Below are positions 28,012 to 38,780 of a stretch of 60,000 nt of DNA, piece after piece (within the stretch, counting starts at the first letter, position 1; each line of letters opens with the position of its first letter). Made by a program: the position numbers and the translations under genes. The DNA lies in the NCBI RefSeq assembly GCF_037975245.1, contig NC_092579.1, forward strand, positions 19,740,678 through 19,800,677. The letters are read 5' to 3'. Source of the stretch: Apostichopus japonicus. Its lineage: Eukaryota > Echinodermata > Holothuroidea > Aspidochirotida > Stichopodidae. The notes under the pieces are model-generated. The model had not been told where the DNA came from. It did no database searches and was given only the letters and a program-made list of their open reading frames with translations.

Positions 28012-31000
28012 TTATTATATATATGAAATGGCATATTTTAGGAAATATTGCAGTTACAATATATAGAATATATGCGGGGTCTTTTGCGAGGGCGAGTATG
28101 ATGGACAGGGTAAAACTTAGATCAGACGGAAGGGGATATGAATGCCCCACCCCCTTCCATACACGCCTCGATACCCTAAACCAATCATTTCATTGGTTCT
28201 AGTTCTAACTGAGTTTAACCGAGTGTCTCCTGCTTCCCTCCTCCTAAAGAGATCATTGATTCGAAATGGTCAATAAAATCGAACCAAAACTGGTGATATG
28301 AGCTAAAATAATACACCCCCCCTCCCCAGAGAAGGGTCGAGGGAACGTCAATAAGCGACACATTTCATTCAATTTTAGAGTGATTCCTCGTTCACACATT
28401 CACCCTTGTTCGCTATGAATGGGCTCTTCCCGTGTAGCCGGCGTTAGATATTCCCCCCTCCCCCACAACACCGGTCAATGACTGTGTACCCCTGGAGCCC
28501 CCCTTCCACCAGAAACACACTCCTACGTCTCTGGTTTTCATGCATAGTACAGTTAGACTAGGCTCCAGTATAGTTCAAAGTTAGCGTAATCCCGAGGTTA
28601 CTACATATACCAAAATCATATACACAAGGTCAAACGAACCCAAGTTGACGAAATGACAAATTCATTTATTCATTTTGTGTGTATCGAAAAACTTTGTCTA
28701 CGCCTATACGGATGGTTTTATAATTTTGATATTAAGATCACGCTAGAGAAAAAAGAAAACATCCTTGCTTGATTGACTTGCTCGCTTTGAAGGTCTCACG
28801 AAATTAGTTCTTCGAAAAACTGAGTCCTTTGTGACAACTACAAGCCGTGAAAACATTATCAAACGGCTGTCCATAAAATTACGAACGGAAAAGATTCAAG
28901 CCTGACAAAACCACGGCATATAGCATCGAGTCAATTTAATGATATTGTCAAATCGATTCTCTTCTTTTTTTGTGTTTTCGGATACAGCTGTGCTTTTGGA
29001 GAAAACACGATTATATTTTTGAAGAAGTGATTAAGTAAACAATATAGCATAATGACGGATTATGTTTTGAGAACGAAAAGGTGGAAAAACTATGAAGAGA
29101 GAGAGAGATAATTAGAAAACAAATATTGGGGCTTAAAATATGCTCAAACGAGAAAGAAATTTCGTTTTACGTACATGAGTTTAGTACGCAAATAACTTAC
29201 TGGCAAATAACTTAGTAACTCGTGTAAGGTATAGATACTCAGACAGACATAGGCCTCTACACTGTTAGTACGTGTACACAAATCAACACAGAACGACAAT
29301 GGAAAGAGACGTATATATGATTTGGGTCAAAAGTATACTTTTAGAAAACAATACGCAACTTATATGTGGTCATTAACAAGTTGCACGGGAATATGGAAGC
29401 ATAAACCACATATCTGTGTGTCTAACATGGGTTATCCAAGACCTACCTAACTGAAAATTCTGTAAAATTTAAGAATATTTGTTATTTAGGCAGATAAGCA
29501 TATATACTTTATACTCACTGTATAGGCTTTGCATCATGTACTTTGCACTGACTCTAGGCTTGTATGCTATGTACTTTGAACTGACTCTATAGGCCTGTAG
29601 GCAGTGTACTTTGTACTGACTCTGGGCATGTAGGCAGTGTACTTTGCACTGACTCTAGGCCTGTTGGCTGTGTACTTTGTACTGACTCTAGGCATGTAGG
29701 CAGTGTACTTTGCACTGACTGGCTGTGTACTTTGTACTGACTCTATAGGCCTGTAGGCAGTGTACTTTGTACTGACTCTAGGCTTGTATGCTATGTACTT
29801 TGCACCGACTCTAGGCCTATAGGCTATGTATAATATCTTCATAAAAATGATCCACGCAGAGTTTTATCGAGATGTATGTCAAAATACGAAGTTGAAGGTC
29901 TAAGGCACTTTCAGCTTCCACAAATGTTTTGAATGGCTTTCTGGCTAGTTCCTACCACGGAATAACATAATGCGTCCAGTAACCATAGAAACAGACCACC
30001 ATGGATTCATCTTTGACTCCAAAGTGCAGTAACAGTTCTGCGACAACAGAACTGTGTCCGGTGACCGGTCTATATACATTCAAGAAAGCTAGGGGCAAGC
30101 AAAGGTCTATCAACTTTATAGTAACACCTTACACGTTACACTCGCTTGATGTGAGTTAGATTGCACGCACTGTCGCTTGAAGCTAGAGGATAATTTTGTG
30201 GCTTTTCAAAAGCGCAAGAGGCAAGAAAACACTCTTTTATATAGACCTATAGTATTATCCATGAACAATCCCAGCGATTCCGAAGTCATGCATGGAGTAG
30301 CATTTTGTCTTCTAGTATTCTTAAAGTAAAGTATACTACGTTCACTCAGCTTGATACCACTTGACTATTTCTGTACGTTTTCGTTTTCATGCTTGAGTGT
30401 ATGGATTGTCATATTTTCGCTGATTGAATGAAAGGATTTCAAGTTACCGGATCTTACGTAGTTTTGTGATACAGCCTATTAAGCTAACCACAATCATTAT
30501 AAACGTAACAGCGTAAACTCATGGAGCGCCATCCATGATAAAAGAAGCACTAGTCTAGCGATATCGGCGTAGGCCACGCCTCTCTCTACCCCAGAAAAAC
30601 TGGATAGGATCATGAGATGGATCGTTAAAGAGGGCGTATTAGAGTATAGGTGACCATGAAGTGGGGTCACTTAATTGAGGCTGAGGTCCAAATGCTATAT
30701 CAATTTGGGTTAACTTTAAAATATGGAAAAGTGCAGCAGTATACAGTGGCGACAGGTATAAACGAAAAGCTCTTTTGAAGCACTTAGATTTTGGCGACAG
30801 GTATAAACGGAGCGCTCTTAAAAACATTTAGATTTTGGCATAACACACTAAGTACTATTTGGCTTTCCAAAGTTTCTTTGAGAGGCAATGCGAATGGTCG
30901 CAAGTAACGGTAAACACACTATATACAACAGGTACGTATGCAACCATTATCGAATGGAATATCTTTTTGGCAAAGCTGAACGGACACAATGAAGTGTGTT

Positions 31001-31407
31001 AATGACGTACATAGGTACAATATAATAGGTGCAATCATGAGTGTGTGATTACCATGTAAATTTAGTTTCATTTAACCGAGAATTGTCGAAGAAAATCACC
31101 GGAAGTTCAGTTACGCCTAAAGTGATAACCATTTTCCAATGATAGTCTTTATATACTTGGTGCTTGGTAAACAAAGTCATTTTATGTTCGTCCATTAAGT
31201 AACTAGAACTGGTTCCTAACGATGCCATTAACGGATGATTAGTTTGGGTAAATGTCAGCAACTCCTATATTAATGAGTCTGCTCAATTTATGCTCTGTTT
31301 AATACACCCTGGGGGATTGGTTAATAACCGGTATGCGCCTGGAAAAAGAAACATGTTTACAAAAGTCCTTCTCTCTCTTTCTTTCTTTATATATAATATA
31401 AATATAA

Positions 31408-31490
<83 letters not shown>

Positions 31491-31561
31491 TGTATATATA
31501 GATGTATATATAGATGTATATAAATATGTATATATATATGTATATATATAGATGTATATAA

Positions 31562-31619
<58 letters not shown>

Positions 31620-34600
31620 CTCGTGAAGAATTCTTTTCTAGCTGACGCACCCGGCGTCAACAGATGAGTCGTGGACATAATCGTCATCATTAGGATGTGG
31701 GATACACATTTGCAACCCAGGTTATGAAATGACGGAACCTCCCTCCCCCCCCCCCTTTTCCATCCTTGTTGGATATTTAAGTGACACCCCCATAGTCGTG
31801 GGGCAGTATCAGAAGGGATTCATTAATTTAAGGCACCCGCAAACCCAACGCAGTCAGCGGTTTGCGAATAACAATTGCACAAAGACACCCTCTCCCCTTC
31901 CTCCTTTCCTATATAAACCTGCTCCACAAGAACGAAAACTTATTTCCTGATTCTGTCCATGGCCATTGCATTGACAAACACTATTTAAGTAAACACTTAA
32001 AACAAACAAGTGACAAACGCAGTTACGCACTGGTCAGCAAAAATAATTGTAGCTTTTAGATTTCCTTTCAACTCGGTGTTGGCTATATGAATACACTTCC
32101 CGTTGCATGTATTTTGCAGGAAATCAGCTTCGGCACTATGAACAAAACCGCCTTCGTCTTTTAGCGTGCTAAAACTTACGAAAATGATCCAAATAATACT
32201 TCCTTGACTGAACTTCTGACAACAAAGACAGGGTGTACAAAAGACAATATTTGCGATATGTCTCCGTCAGGGGATTACACTTAAAACTGAATGGTGACAG
32301 TAAAATTCTTACTGACTTCTGACTTTTCTACATGAAGCATTTTTTCTGGGCTATATCTTGGTGACAAGGACATTTTATGTGCCTTACACTTATAACAGTG
32401 TAGAACCACAAGCGAACTATAAATGACAGCTCTTTGCATGGTTGAAGTATTACGTCGCGGAACTGGGTTTTACAACAGTACTGACAGTTACTGCCAAAAA
32501 CAAATTAAATATAATTTGACCAAACAGATATAATATGAGTTCAATGAGTGACAACACACGTTAACTGTTTACACTGAACTTGGAAACACTTAAAGCCACT
32601 TGAAAATGAAAAGATGCTTGGTTAAAGCAAACATGCATGATTGCGTGGTAAACTGCTATTTTATCACGGTAAACACATCCCGGCTTTAATCCAGCACATG
32701 CAATAGGCCTATCAGAAACTCAGCCAAAAGTGGACCGATGTCTATTCTCTAGGATGGAATATATTCAAATTTCCTATTGGTTTTATGATTGTAGAGGATG
32801 TAGGGAATGAAGGAAGGGGTCCCGTTACTGGATCTATATATGTGCCTCAGGTTATAGAGTGTAGAAGTATTTGTTCGCTGACCACCGATACCTGGAATCG
32901 AATTTGGTATTGCATGCGAGTGCAAGCTCCTGCGGTGACGAGCATTCCCATAATAGCCACGGTACTGTACTGTAACCCCTTCCTTATAATTTGCAGATTA
33001 AACTTGATATGAAAGCATTCAATTCACTTATATAATGTTAAGTTCTCGTTAGTTACATATAGCGATGAGCTATACATACATATCAATGACCTTATGCAGC
33101 TTTAGATCGTTCACCAGGAACATATAAGGAAATAAGAAACAGGAACCTCAAAACAGGAGATAAGTCGTTAAAAGTGAAGCCTGTTTATATGCCAGGTTTT
33201 TAATAACTTCCTCCGATGGCTCTGATTTAAACTCAGCTGAATTCCAAGCTGAAATCATGCCATATTATTATATGATCATGCAGACATAATACAGTAATTA
33301 CTGTATCAATATTGTCATTTCAATGAAGTCTGGTTCGTTTAGTCAATAATGTATAGATCTATTATAACTTCTATAGCCAACGATTAACATGAAGGATAAC
33401 ACGGATGACTGCAGTCTACACACTATAGGCCCTATATAGTACACATGTGTATAGGCGGTAGGCCAGTATACCTTATACAGTACAGTCTATCGATCTGTAT
33501 TACAGTATAGCGGAAGTCGGGAGCATGTCGCCTGTATAGATAGAACAAGTTATGCAATCACTGATACGTGTACCCGGAAAATGGTCCTATAGTCCAAGCC
33601 CCTCTGTTGATTTTACCGTATTGTTGCATCACTATATAGTCAAGTGGCACCTGGTGGATGTCGCTATCATCATTCTTGGGGGGGGGGGGGAGGGGGTTCA
33701 CGGTAGTGACATATAGCCAATGCCAGTACTCGTTACTAGCGTCGGTGCCAACCAATGAAAATAGAGACGTGTTACACGAAAGTTCAATGTTGCGACAGAG
33801 GAGGCAGTGGACACGCCTCCTTTACCATTGACATCAATAAAAACCATGTATAATAGGCCTAAAGCTAATCTTTCACTTATGTTAGGAAGGGACGTAGGCT
33901 ATGGTTCGCAACAAGTAACCAACGTTTTGGGTTGGGCCCTAATTTTTTTAGGACTGGGGTAGGGGGGGGGGGTGTATGCTACAATTACAAGACTTTCACT
34001 TATTCATAATCTTTAAGCGACCTTTGACCTCCAAACCAACACAAGAAAATATTGTAGGCTTAAAGTCACCGAAATGGAATCAATTCCAATGGTTTACATA
34101 ACATGCGGTAAAGTTAAACCAATCAACCCTTCTTGTGGTATCGGTACAGCACATATTTAGTTTTAGGCATCTTGTGATTGCACGTGACCTTTCGCTTTCA
34201 GCAAACAGCAAATTGAGATCTTGTATTTCTCAACCGTGGCAATGTAAATTTGGATGTACCGATAAATTATAGTTCAGAACATGCATATTGCAGCCTCCTT
34301 GTGCAAGCCCAGGCTTCATAATACGGTCAAGTACGTATGCCTACCGTATAGGCCTACATGATTATGACCACAAACTTCCCACCTTCCGCAACGAAGAAAT
34401 ATTGACAAAGTGTGAACATGGGCGAGTTCTACGTAATCATATAGTGGTTGTTCATACAGCAAACCATGCAAAATATAAACCTCATTTTAGCGGCCAACCA
34501 TAAGCTAGAGATCGACTTAAACAAAAGCGTCTACATAACGGGACATAGGGCCTACTTTTATCCGAACCGACAATTGCGATCATTGCAAAATATCTCCCCC

Positions 34601-35868
34601 ATCTCCAGCCCCCCCCCCCCAACCGACCCAATTTAACTTACGTTTTACAGGTGGAACCAGTGGCGTAGGAAGGTACTTTTGAGTGGGGGGGGCTGAAGAC
34701 TGATGGCCGGCCTGGGGGAGGGGTCTAAGGGGAGGGGGTGTCCCCCTCCCCTTTGGAATTTTTTTGCATTTCCAGGTAGCCTCAGATGCAATTTGGTGCA
34801 ATATAGCACACTTCAACACCCACTCCATTTTGTAAACTTAATTTTGTATTTTCACCAGGCCTTAGATGCAATTTGGTGCTCCAAATGAGATTTTTTTTCT
34901 CATTTGGAAATGAAAAAGGGGTTTTCTGACTTGCGAAGCGGGGGGGGGGGGCGGAATGATACTTCCGCCCCTCCACATTTTTCACTGGGGGGGCTGGCGG
35001 TTCCTACGCCCTTGGGTGGAACGTACTGTTATATACAAAGACAGGTAAGAAAGTAACCAACACATCCTAATACAACCCCCACCCCCTTATCAACCAACCC
35101 CCCCCCCCCCCGTGTGCCCATCTAGGTCTCCTGATTCATGATCCTTTTCAAGTCAATTCAGTGCACATATTGTACCAATATCTCCTGACTCCATTTCAAG
35201 ATGTAATGTCATGGGAGGTCTATTGTGCATTACACATTATCGCCACTAATGCAGAACCTATACAGACGTCCTGCTGATATGAAAACCCGCTAAAACTCTT
35301 CTTATTTACATTGGAGATTAACCCTTTTTTATGTAGGTCTATACCCCAGTCTATGATACACACACGTGCTTTTAGTAACATCAAATGTTATATCGGTTTT
35401 TCAAGCACCGAATAGATTCATGTAGCATAGACTTATATAGCGTACAACGTATATAGACAAGGTACTGGTTAGCATAGGTATTGGTTAGTCATCAGTCACA
35501 ATTTTAGTCATAATCTAAAAAAAAATGCAATGTAGAACTTACGGTAGTACTTGGACATATTTTAATAATACCACTACCTTCCAGTCATATTACAGGATTA
35601 AATTGATCCCTATTATATCTTAATCCCGTCACTTCATGACACGTACACTAAACCCTAAGTAGTTTAATGTGAGCCCTTGCCCAGTGAAACACTCACCTTT
35701 GTGACTTTTCAGGAATACGAAGTTATTATCCTGTTCGAGTGTCCAAACTTGTTTGGTTTTCAAGGATGATCCGTTAGAATTCACCTTGTTACCAAATGAT
35801 TCCATGGTAAGATATTTGCCCGCGGAATTCCTCAAACCAAATTTGTATTTCAGCTCTTCTCCAGCCAT
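1203..35868 (-). CDS. FSCN1: Fascin, actin-bundling protein (complete coding region, 6 exons)
   Basis: Fascin cross-links parallel actin filaments in filopodia and microvilli in the cytoplasm. Coding exons on the minus strand are 35868-35697, 19553-19327, 17920-17521, 3878-3695, 3175-2889 and 1414-1203. They have consistent GT/AG boundaries and phases and sum to 1482 nt, i.e. 493 aa plus stop, which is the usual fascin length. Seen directly: an N-terminal [15 protein letters not shown] block, [13 protein letters not shown] (Ser35 aligns with the PKC-site serine of vertebrate fascins), [10 protein letters not shown] at the domain 1/2 junction, [28 protein letters not shown] and [11 protein letters not shown]. 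These recur in the four beta-trefoil domains (about residues 1-133, 134-257, 258-380 and 381-493). The ATG has a good context (A at -3, G at +4). The C-terminus reads NTFFEF rather than the usual LWEY/LWEF. The symbol is by family; the organism's own gene name is unknown. Confidence 0.95.
1415..2888 (-). other. Fascin intron 5
   Basis: 1,474 bp between phase-1 exons, with gt/ag ends on the minus strand. AT-rich; no repeats or RNA genes recognised. Confidence 0.85.
2889..3175 (-). CDS. FSCN1: Fascin coding exon 5
   Basis: Acceptor ttcgcag|AACTGA; donor ACAATAG|gttagc, phase 1. It encodes the end of beta-trefoil 3 ([21 protein letters not shown]) and the first half of domain 4 ([33 protein letters not shown]). 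The INRP and HGF motifs are strongly fascin-specific. Confidence 0.94.
3176..3694 (-). other. Fascin intron 4
   Basis: 519 bp between phase-2 exons. Nothing else recognised; the overlapping open frames are not protein-like. Confidence 0.85.
3695..3878 (-). CDS. FSCN1: Fascin coding exon 4
   Basis: Acceptor catatag|GTGCTG; donor CCAAA|gtaagt, phase 2. It encodes [11 protein letters not shown] through [16 protein letters not shown] to [11 protein letters not shown], the middle of beta-trefoil 3. The ADVSANQ and FQLE positions match the corresponding fascin segment. Confidence 0.93.
4092..4137. repeat. 11-bp minisatellite
   Basis: Four tandem copies of CCCCTGGTCCA. The flank CGTACTAA..AATCCCCTGGTC recurs on both sides, suggesting growth by slippage or unequal exchange. 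Confidence 0.85.
4247..4310. repeat. 32-bp tandem duplication
   Basis: Two adjacent copies carrying ATACCTGGGCAAATACAGGA, with small differences between them. Confidence 0.75.
4388..4550. repeat. 81-bp diverged tandem duplication
   Basis: Two copies sharing TTTAACAAGCTTAGA.CAAGA and CGTGTCATT at matching offsets, with starts at about 4391 and 4472. Confidence 0.7.
5266..5399. repeat. (TG)n/(TA)n compound microsatellite
   Basis: A short TG run passes into over 100 bp of TA with rare C interruptions. It produces the Tyr-Ile repeat frames on both strands, which are not genes. Confidence 0.95.
7219..7443 (+). other. Exon-like plus-strand open frame inside fascin intron 3
   Basis: An acceptor-like tttgttgcag at 7209-7218 is followed by a frame that stays open to a stop at 7441-7443. 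The peptide has balanced composition ([48 protein letters not shown]). An AATAAA lies about 340 bp downstream (near 7780). It could be the terminal exon of a nested gene, a transposon relic or chance. No family is recognised and no upstream exon was found. Confidence 0.25.
8327..8386. repeat. (TA)n microsatellite
   Basis: About 60 bp of almost pure TA with one AA interruption. Confidence 0.95.
12676..12772. repeat. (GGAT)n microsatellite
   Basis: About 22 copies of a GGAT/ATGG tetranucleotide with one ACGA interruption near the end. It encodes the WMDG-repeat frames, which are artefacts. Confidence 0.95.
14598..15040. repeat. 234-bp diverged tandem duplication rich in GGGCCC
   Basis: Two copies share, in the same order, CAA.TTTGG.TACAATC, GGTTG.GGAGTTATT, GGGCCCCACA, GCCCAAAGAATGTGTC and ATGCATTTGAGGTG. 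The anchor GCATTTGAGG lies at 14751 and 14985. Repeated GGGCCC boxes punctuate each copy. Family unknown. Confidence 0.75.
16249..16310 (+). mobile_element. 3' end of SINE family A (truncated copy)
   Basis: Matches the tail of the longer copies at 38538 and 50307: GAGTTCCTGCTTGCAGGAGG, then ATCTAATATACATACATA. The tRNA-like head is absent. Confidence 0.75.
17291..17317. other. Perfect 10-bp-stem hairpin
   Basis: ACCCCAAAAC and GTTTTGGGGT flank a 7-nt loop. Small and possibly chance; noted as structure only. Confidence 0.5.
17521..17920 (-). CDS. FSCN1: Fascin coding exon 3
   Basis: 400 nt. Acceptor catccag|GTG; donor CGACAAG|gtaaga, phase 1. It encodes all of beta-trefoil 2 ([48 protein letters not shown]) and the start of domain 3 ([20 protein letters not shown]). 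This is the largest exon and matches fascin without gaps. Confidence 0.95.
17921..19326 (-). other. Fascin intron 2
   Basis: 1,406 bp, phase 0. No transposon recognised. A plus-strand frame at 18619-18855 has no family resemblance. Confidence 0.85.
19327..19553 (-). CDS. FSCN1: Fascin coding exon 2
   Basis: Acceptor ccatag|GT completes the split glycine codon. The exon encodes [14 protein letters not shown] through [20 protein letters not shown] to HPQ and ends in phase 0 at CCACAG|gtacta. It completes beta-trefoil 1; the exon edge falls exactly at the HPQ junction between domains 1 and 2. Confidence 0.94.
26671..27200 (+). repeat. ~146-bp tandem repeat with forkhead-like and nuclear-receptor half-sites
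   Basis: Three full copies start at 26671, 26817 and 26962, followed by a truncated unit and a fifth start near 27177. Each full copy opens with TTGTAAACA (forkhead-like), then GATATCTCAA, and later carries a perfect DR1 (AGGTCAAAGGTCA at 26770, 26916 and 27057), followed after 4 nt by another half-site (AGGTCA, GGGTCA, AGGTCA), forming a DR4. The truncated copy keeps a degenerate DR1 at 27139-27151 and a half-site at 27155-27160. Regulatory activity is inferred only. Confidence 0.85.
27864..28024. repeat. (TA)n microsatellite with TC interruptions
   Basis: About 160 bp of TA/TCTA repeats. It generates spurious Tyr-Ile frames on both strands. Confidence 0.95.
29535..29835. repeat. 33-bp minisatellite
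   Basis: About nine copies of a 33-36 bp unit built on TGTACTTTG.ACTGACTCTA followed by GGCCTGTAGGCAG. Units of 33 and 36 bp keep one frame open on the minus strand, which explains the repetitive 91-codon frame there. Confidence 0.9.
30744..30838. repeat. 46-bp tandem duplication
   Basis: Two copies of GGCGACAGGTATAAACG, then GCTCTT, then TTAGATTTTGG, with scattered differences. Confidence 0.75.
31388..31620. repeat. (TA)n array with TATAGATGTA variants
   Basis: Over 230 bp, starting as ATAAATAT, becoming pure TA, then TATAGATGTA and TATGTA variants. It produces the long Tyr-Ile frames on both strands. Confidence 0.95.
34658..35014. mobile_element. hAT-type non-autonomous DNA transposon (MITE)
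   Basis: A 357-bp element flanked by a perfect 8-bp direct repeat, GGTGGAAC (34650-34657 and 35015-35022). The termini are CAGTGGCGTAGGAA and the complement of CAAGGGCGTAGGAA, matching at 12 of 14 positions. An 8-bp duplication with CA..G termini is characteristic of the hAT superfamily. No transposase is encoded; the interior is G-rich with a short palindrome (AATGAGA..TCTCATT). Confidence 0.88.
35697..35868 (-). CDS. FSCN1: Fascin coding exon 1 (start codon)
   Basis: Encodes residues 1-57 and ends in phase 1 at AAAG|gtgagt. It holds the first half of beta-trefoil 1, including the conserved [13 protein letters not shown] block with the serine equivalent to the PKC-regulated residue of vertebrate fascins. 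The ATG at 35868-35866 is preceded by AAC and followed by G. No upstream in-frame methionine with fascin-like sequence is seen. Confidence 0.93.
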
Positions 35869-38537
35869 GTTGAAATTTCTCGTATAGGTAGCTCCAACTT
35901 AAAAACCGATACAGTAAATAAAACCCCTTCCACTGAATTGAACGCTACTGCTATCCGTTTAATTGCAGGTACTTTCACTGAGAGTGTACACACAGTGCTC
36001 ACACGTTGTTGACGGACGATACTTTTCTCTCAACCAAACCACTATGCGCTTCTGTCACAACTAACCGTGAACGGATATTCCTCTACCAGTGTGATTCACG
36101 TGTGCAAATAAGCCTGTAGTCAGAAACACCCCTGAACTGCAATGTGGAATGAGTTGTATTAGTACTACTGGTGGTCGATAGCGTCTGTATAGCTTCTGCT
36201 GCAATAACACACACTCAACTGACAGATTTCTATCACACGCGTTTTCCAGCCGTCAATAACTATTGTTAGTGACAATTTTATCGCGAATGAATTATCAGGA
36301 TAGAGAAAAAGCACAAGATTAAATATAGTTATATATTGCAGTTGACTTTGCACAAATGTTCTGTTTGTTCTCCCGAGACTAGATATGCTATGAGAGACGT
36401 TACAAGTCAATGACTGAAAGAGTGTCTACACAGTCGAGAGTAACTTTGTATTACAACCAGTGGAGATTATACAGTACTATGAAAATAAAACTAGGACCTT
36501 CCCTTTATTCGTGGATGATTTTTCTGTTTTTTTTTTGACCTGTCAAATTAGAGGAAGTAATTCCAACCTCCTAATGTAACCCAATCGCCGGATAGTCATA
36601 TAGAAAGAGAAAAAAAAGGGATCTTGTTTGAACGAGGTTGTTGTTTACAAGTGAAGTCAATATCCTTGATAGGAAGTATAATAAAGTGCTAACAAAAAAG
36701 GGGCGTTGTCCGTTACTTTCATACTAGAGTTTCCAATCTACGCAGTGTATATACGGCGGGAATGGGAACGGCCCTGGAATATGTTTTCGTCAACAGCTAT
36801 CTATAGTACGAATCTTGTACAGTAGGCTATACAATAGAAGCAGTAAGCCAGTCCTTGCATACACTTAATGCTTGTCTTTTGTGAATGTGCACATGGCGTC
36901 ACCTTGTATGAATAAAAGGACTAGTGTTCACATGTATGAAGGGAAAACAACACGGGCCTTTCTTTTTGGTATTTTACCACTGAATTAGTCACCAATGCAC
37001 ACACAGGGAATAGTTGTGCACTCACATACAGACAAGCTTGTCTTGTTGCCCCAGGGGATCGTAGCAATTTGTTTACAAAATTCAAAGAAATCAGTGTGTA
37101 GGAGAAAAGTGGAGCGCATTCAACTCAAGAATCTGAGCAAGCATTATTTTTCAGAGAAGCGAACAAACGTCATTATAGGCCTACCGTAGCGATTGGGTTC
37201 GGTCTACACTCAGGGTTGACGCGACAAAAACTCCGATCATTTGTACGCATAAGAATGCAAATTAGGGAATATCCCCAAGGGATTAAAGAGTTGTCTATTT
37301 TGTAGCCATATATGGTATACTAAACACGCTGTAGGTTATAACGTCATATATGCAAAGTTAACATTTGAGGGGGACTGTACATACTAGACAACAACTCTGC
37401 TTGACGAAATCCATGCTTTATGTTCGATAACAATTAAACAAACCCAAAAAAGGTGAAAAGTCACGCTAAAATATAACAAAGTGCGAATCGGGCACAAGTG
37501 AATCAACAGATTTGAAAGGAATCTTTCGAGAGTGGCGGAGTTTCAATCCTTTTTCTTAGAAGGTGATAATTTTTTGTCTTTGTATTAAATTTGGTGTCGG
37601 GTTCAATCAGTGGATGATTTTGCTAAATTTAAAACTTCCTGGTTCAAGTTGCAACCTTGAAAACTTGCAACCTTGAAAACTTGCAAATTAGTAACTTTTC
37701 TGACATCATCCAGTCGGTAGTATATGTCTATGCATACTCATCATCCCCACCCCCCACCCCCACTCATAACAAGTCCATGTACCGACACAGCGTAGTGGAA
37801 ATGGGTGGGAAGAGAAAAGAGGGTGCTGGAGAGGGGGGGGGGGGATAAGAGGACACCATATGAGGTTCCAATAACCTTTTTTTTTTGCACGGTTGCAGTG
37901 AGATCAACTCTGTAGGAAATGTCGTAGTAAAAGAGAGGAGGGGCATGCGGTGGTGATGTGTGGATGGGAGGGTGGGGAGGGGGGTAAGTGAGTGAGAACG
38001 CTATGGTCTGTTCCATGGGTGTCGGTCCATATTTGTTGAACCATTATACATTTTGTGGAGATTCAAGCGTTATGCAGTTGTTAAGTTTATGACATACAAC
38101 GATGGGCTATACGGTTTTAGTTCAATAGTCTATAGTTTCTTTGATACACGGGCATCACGGCCCAGGCCCAGAAGGGGATCGGAGGGAGGATATACAGCCC
38201 TGGGGCTCGGAGTCAATCATGGAACCCGGGAGAATTTTTTGGCCCAGTGGCAGGGGAAATATGGGGAAAGGAATATTGTTCTATTATTTTCACATTATAG
38301 CCTAGAAACACGAAGAGTGCAAAAATGGGGCTTGGCGACACAATTGTTCCCGGGCCGAAAACGTGGCTCTCGAGGCCTCTGATCACGGCGTGCTGACGAA
38401 CCATTATTTCTGAAGTAACAAGAGTACAACGTGATGAGAAGTGGACTGTTTCTTTGGAGGAGGAGGAGGAGGAGGAGGAGGAGGAGGAGGGGATAAATTG
38501 CCACTTTAAGTTACTGCCCCACTTCCAAAAGACTTGT
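35869..38537. other. Fascin 5' flank
   Basis: It should contain the fascin promoter and 5' UTR, but I cannot place a TATA box or initiator with confidence. It also has a small 17-bp repeat (ACTTGCAACCTTGAAA, about 37655-37690) and C/G-rich tracts at 37743-37760 and 37830-37850. No gene seen. Confidence 0.5.
38456..38491. repeat. (GGA)n trinucleotide repeat
   Basis: Twelve GGA units ending in GGGG. A G-rich strand of this kind can form a quadruplex. Confidence 0.95.
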
Positions 38538-38780
38538 GGAGTGTTAGCTCAGTGGTTAACACCGATGCCTTTCAATCATAAGGTCCCCGGTTCGAGTCAC
38601 TCCCAGATTAATGTATGTCGTTCAGTTACAGAGTTGTTGACAATTAACAATTCATAATCATGGACGTTAAATATGAATGTAAGAGACTGACTTCGGGGAG
38701 CTTGCGGCTTTGAGAAGCCAATGAGGCTTCTTCTCGAGTTCCTGCTTGCAGGAGGATCTAATATACATACATACATAGGC
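38538..38780 (+). mobile_element. tRNA-derived SINE, family A (full-length copy)
   Basis: A tRNA-like head has an A box TAGCTCAGTGG (38545-38555) and a B box GGTTCGAGTCA (38589-38599). An unrelated body follows (GAGACTGACTTCGG, GCTTGCGGCTTTGAGAAGCC, CTGCTTGCAGGAGG) and then an (ATAC)n tail. About 85-90% alike by eye to the copy at 50307 and sharing its tail with 16249. It is a retroposon, not a working tRNA gene. Confidence 0.88.

Larger units (their letters stand above)
19554..35696 (-). other. Fascin intron 1 (16.1 kb)
   Basis: Phase-1 intron with correct ends. It holds the 146-bp FOX/DR1 tandem repeat, two large TA arrays, a 33-bp minisatellite, a 46-bp duplication and a hAT-type MITE, listed separately. 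Stretches 19.6-26.6 kb and 32-34.6 kb show no gene I can support. A long first intron in an animal gene often houses enhancers, but none is proven here. Confidence 0.85.

Noticed and set aside
31283-31690. Tyr/Ile-rich frames over 80 codons
   Set aside because: Translation of TA microsatellite; the same holds near 5.3, 8.4 and 27.9 kb.
38541-38605. Functional tRNA gene
   Set aside because: A and B boxes are present but the cloverleaf pairing is poor and the same body and tail follow at 50307; it is a SINE head.
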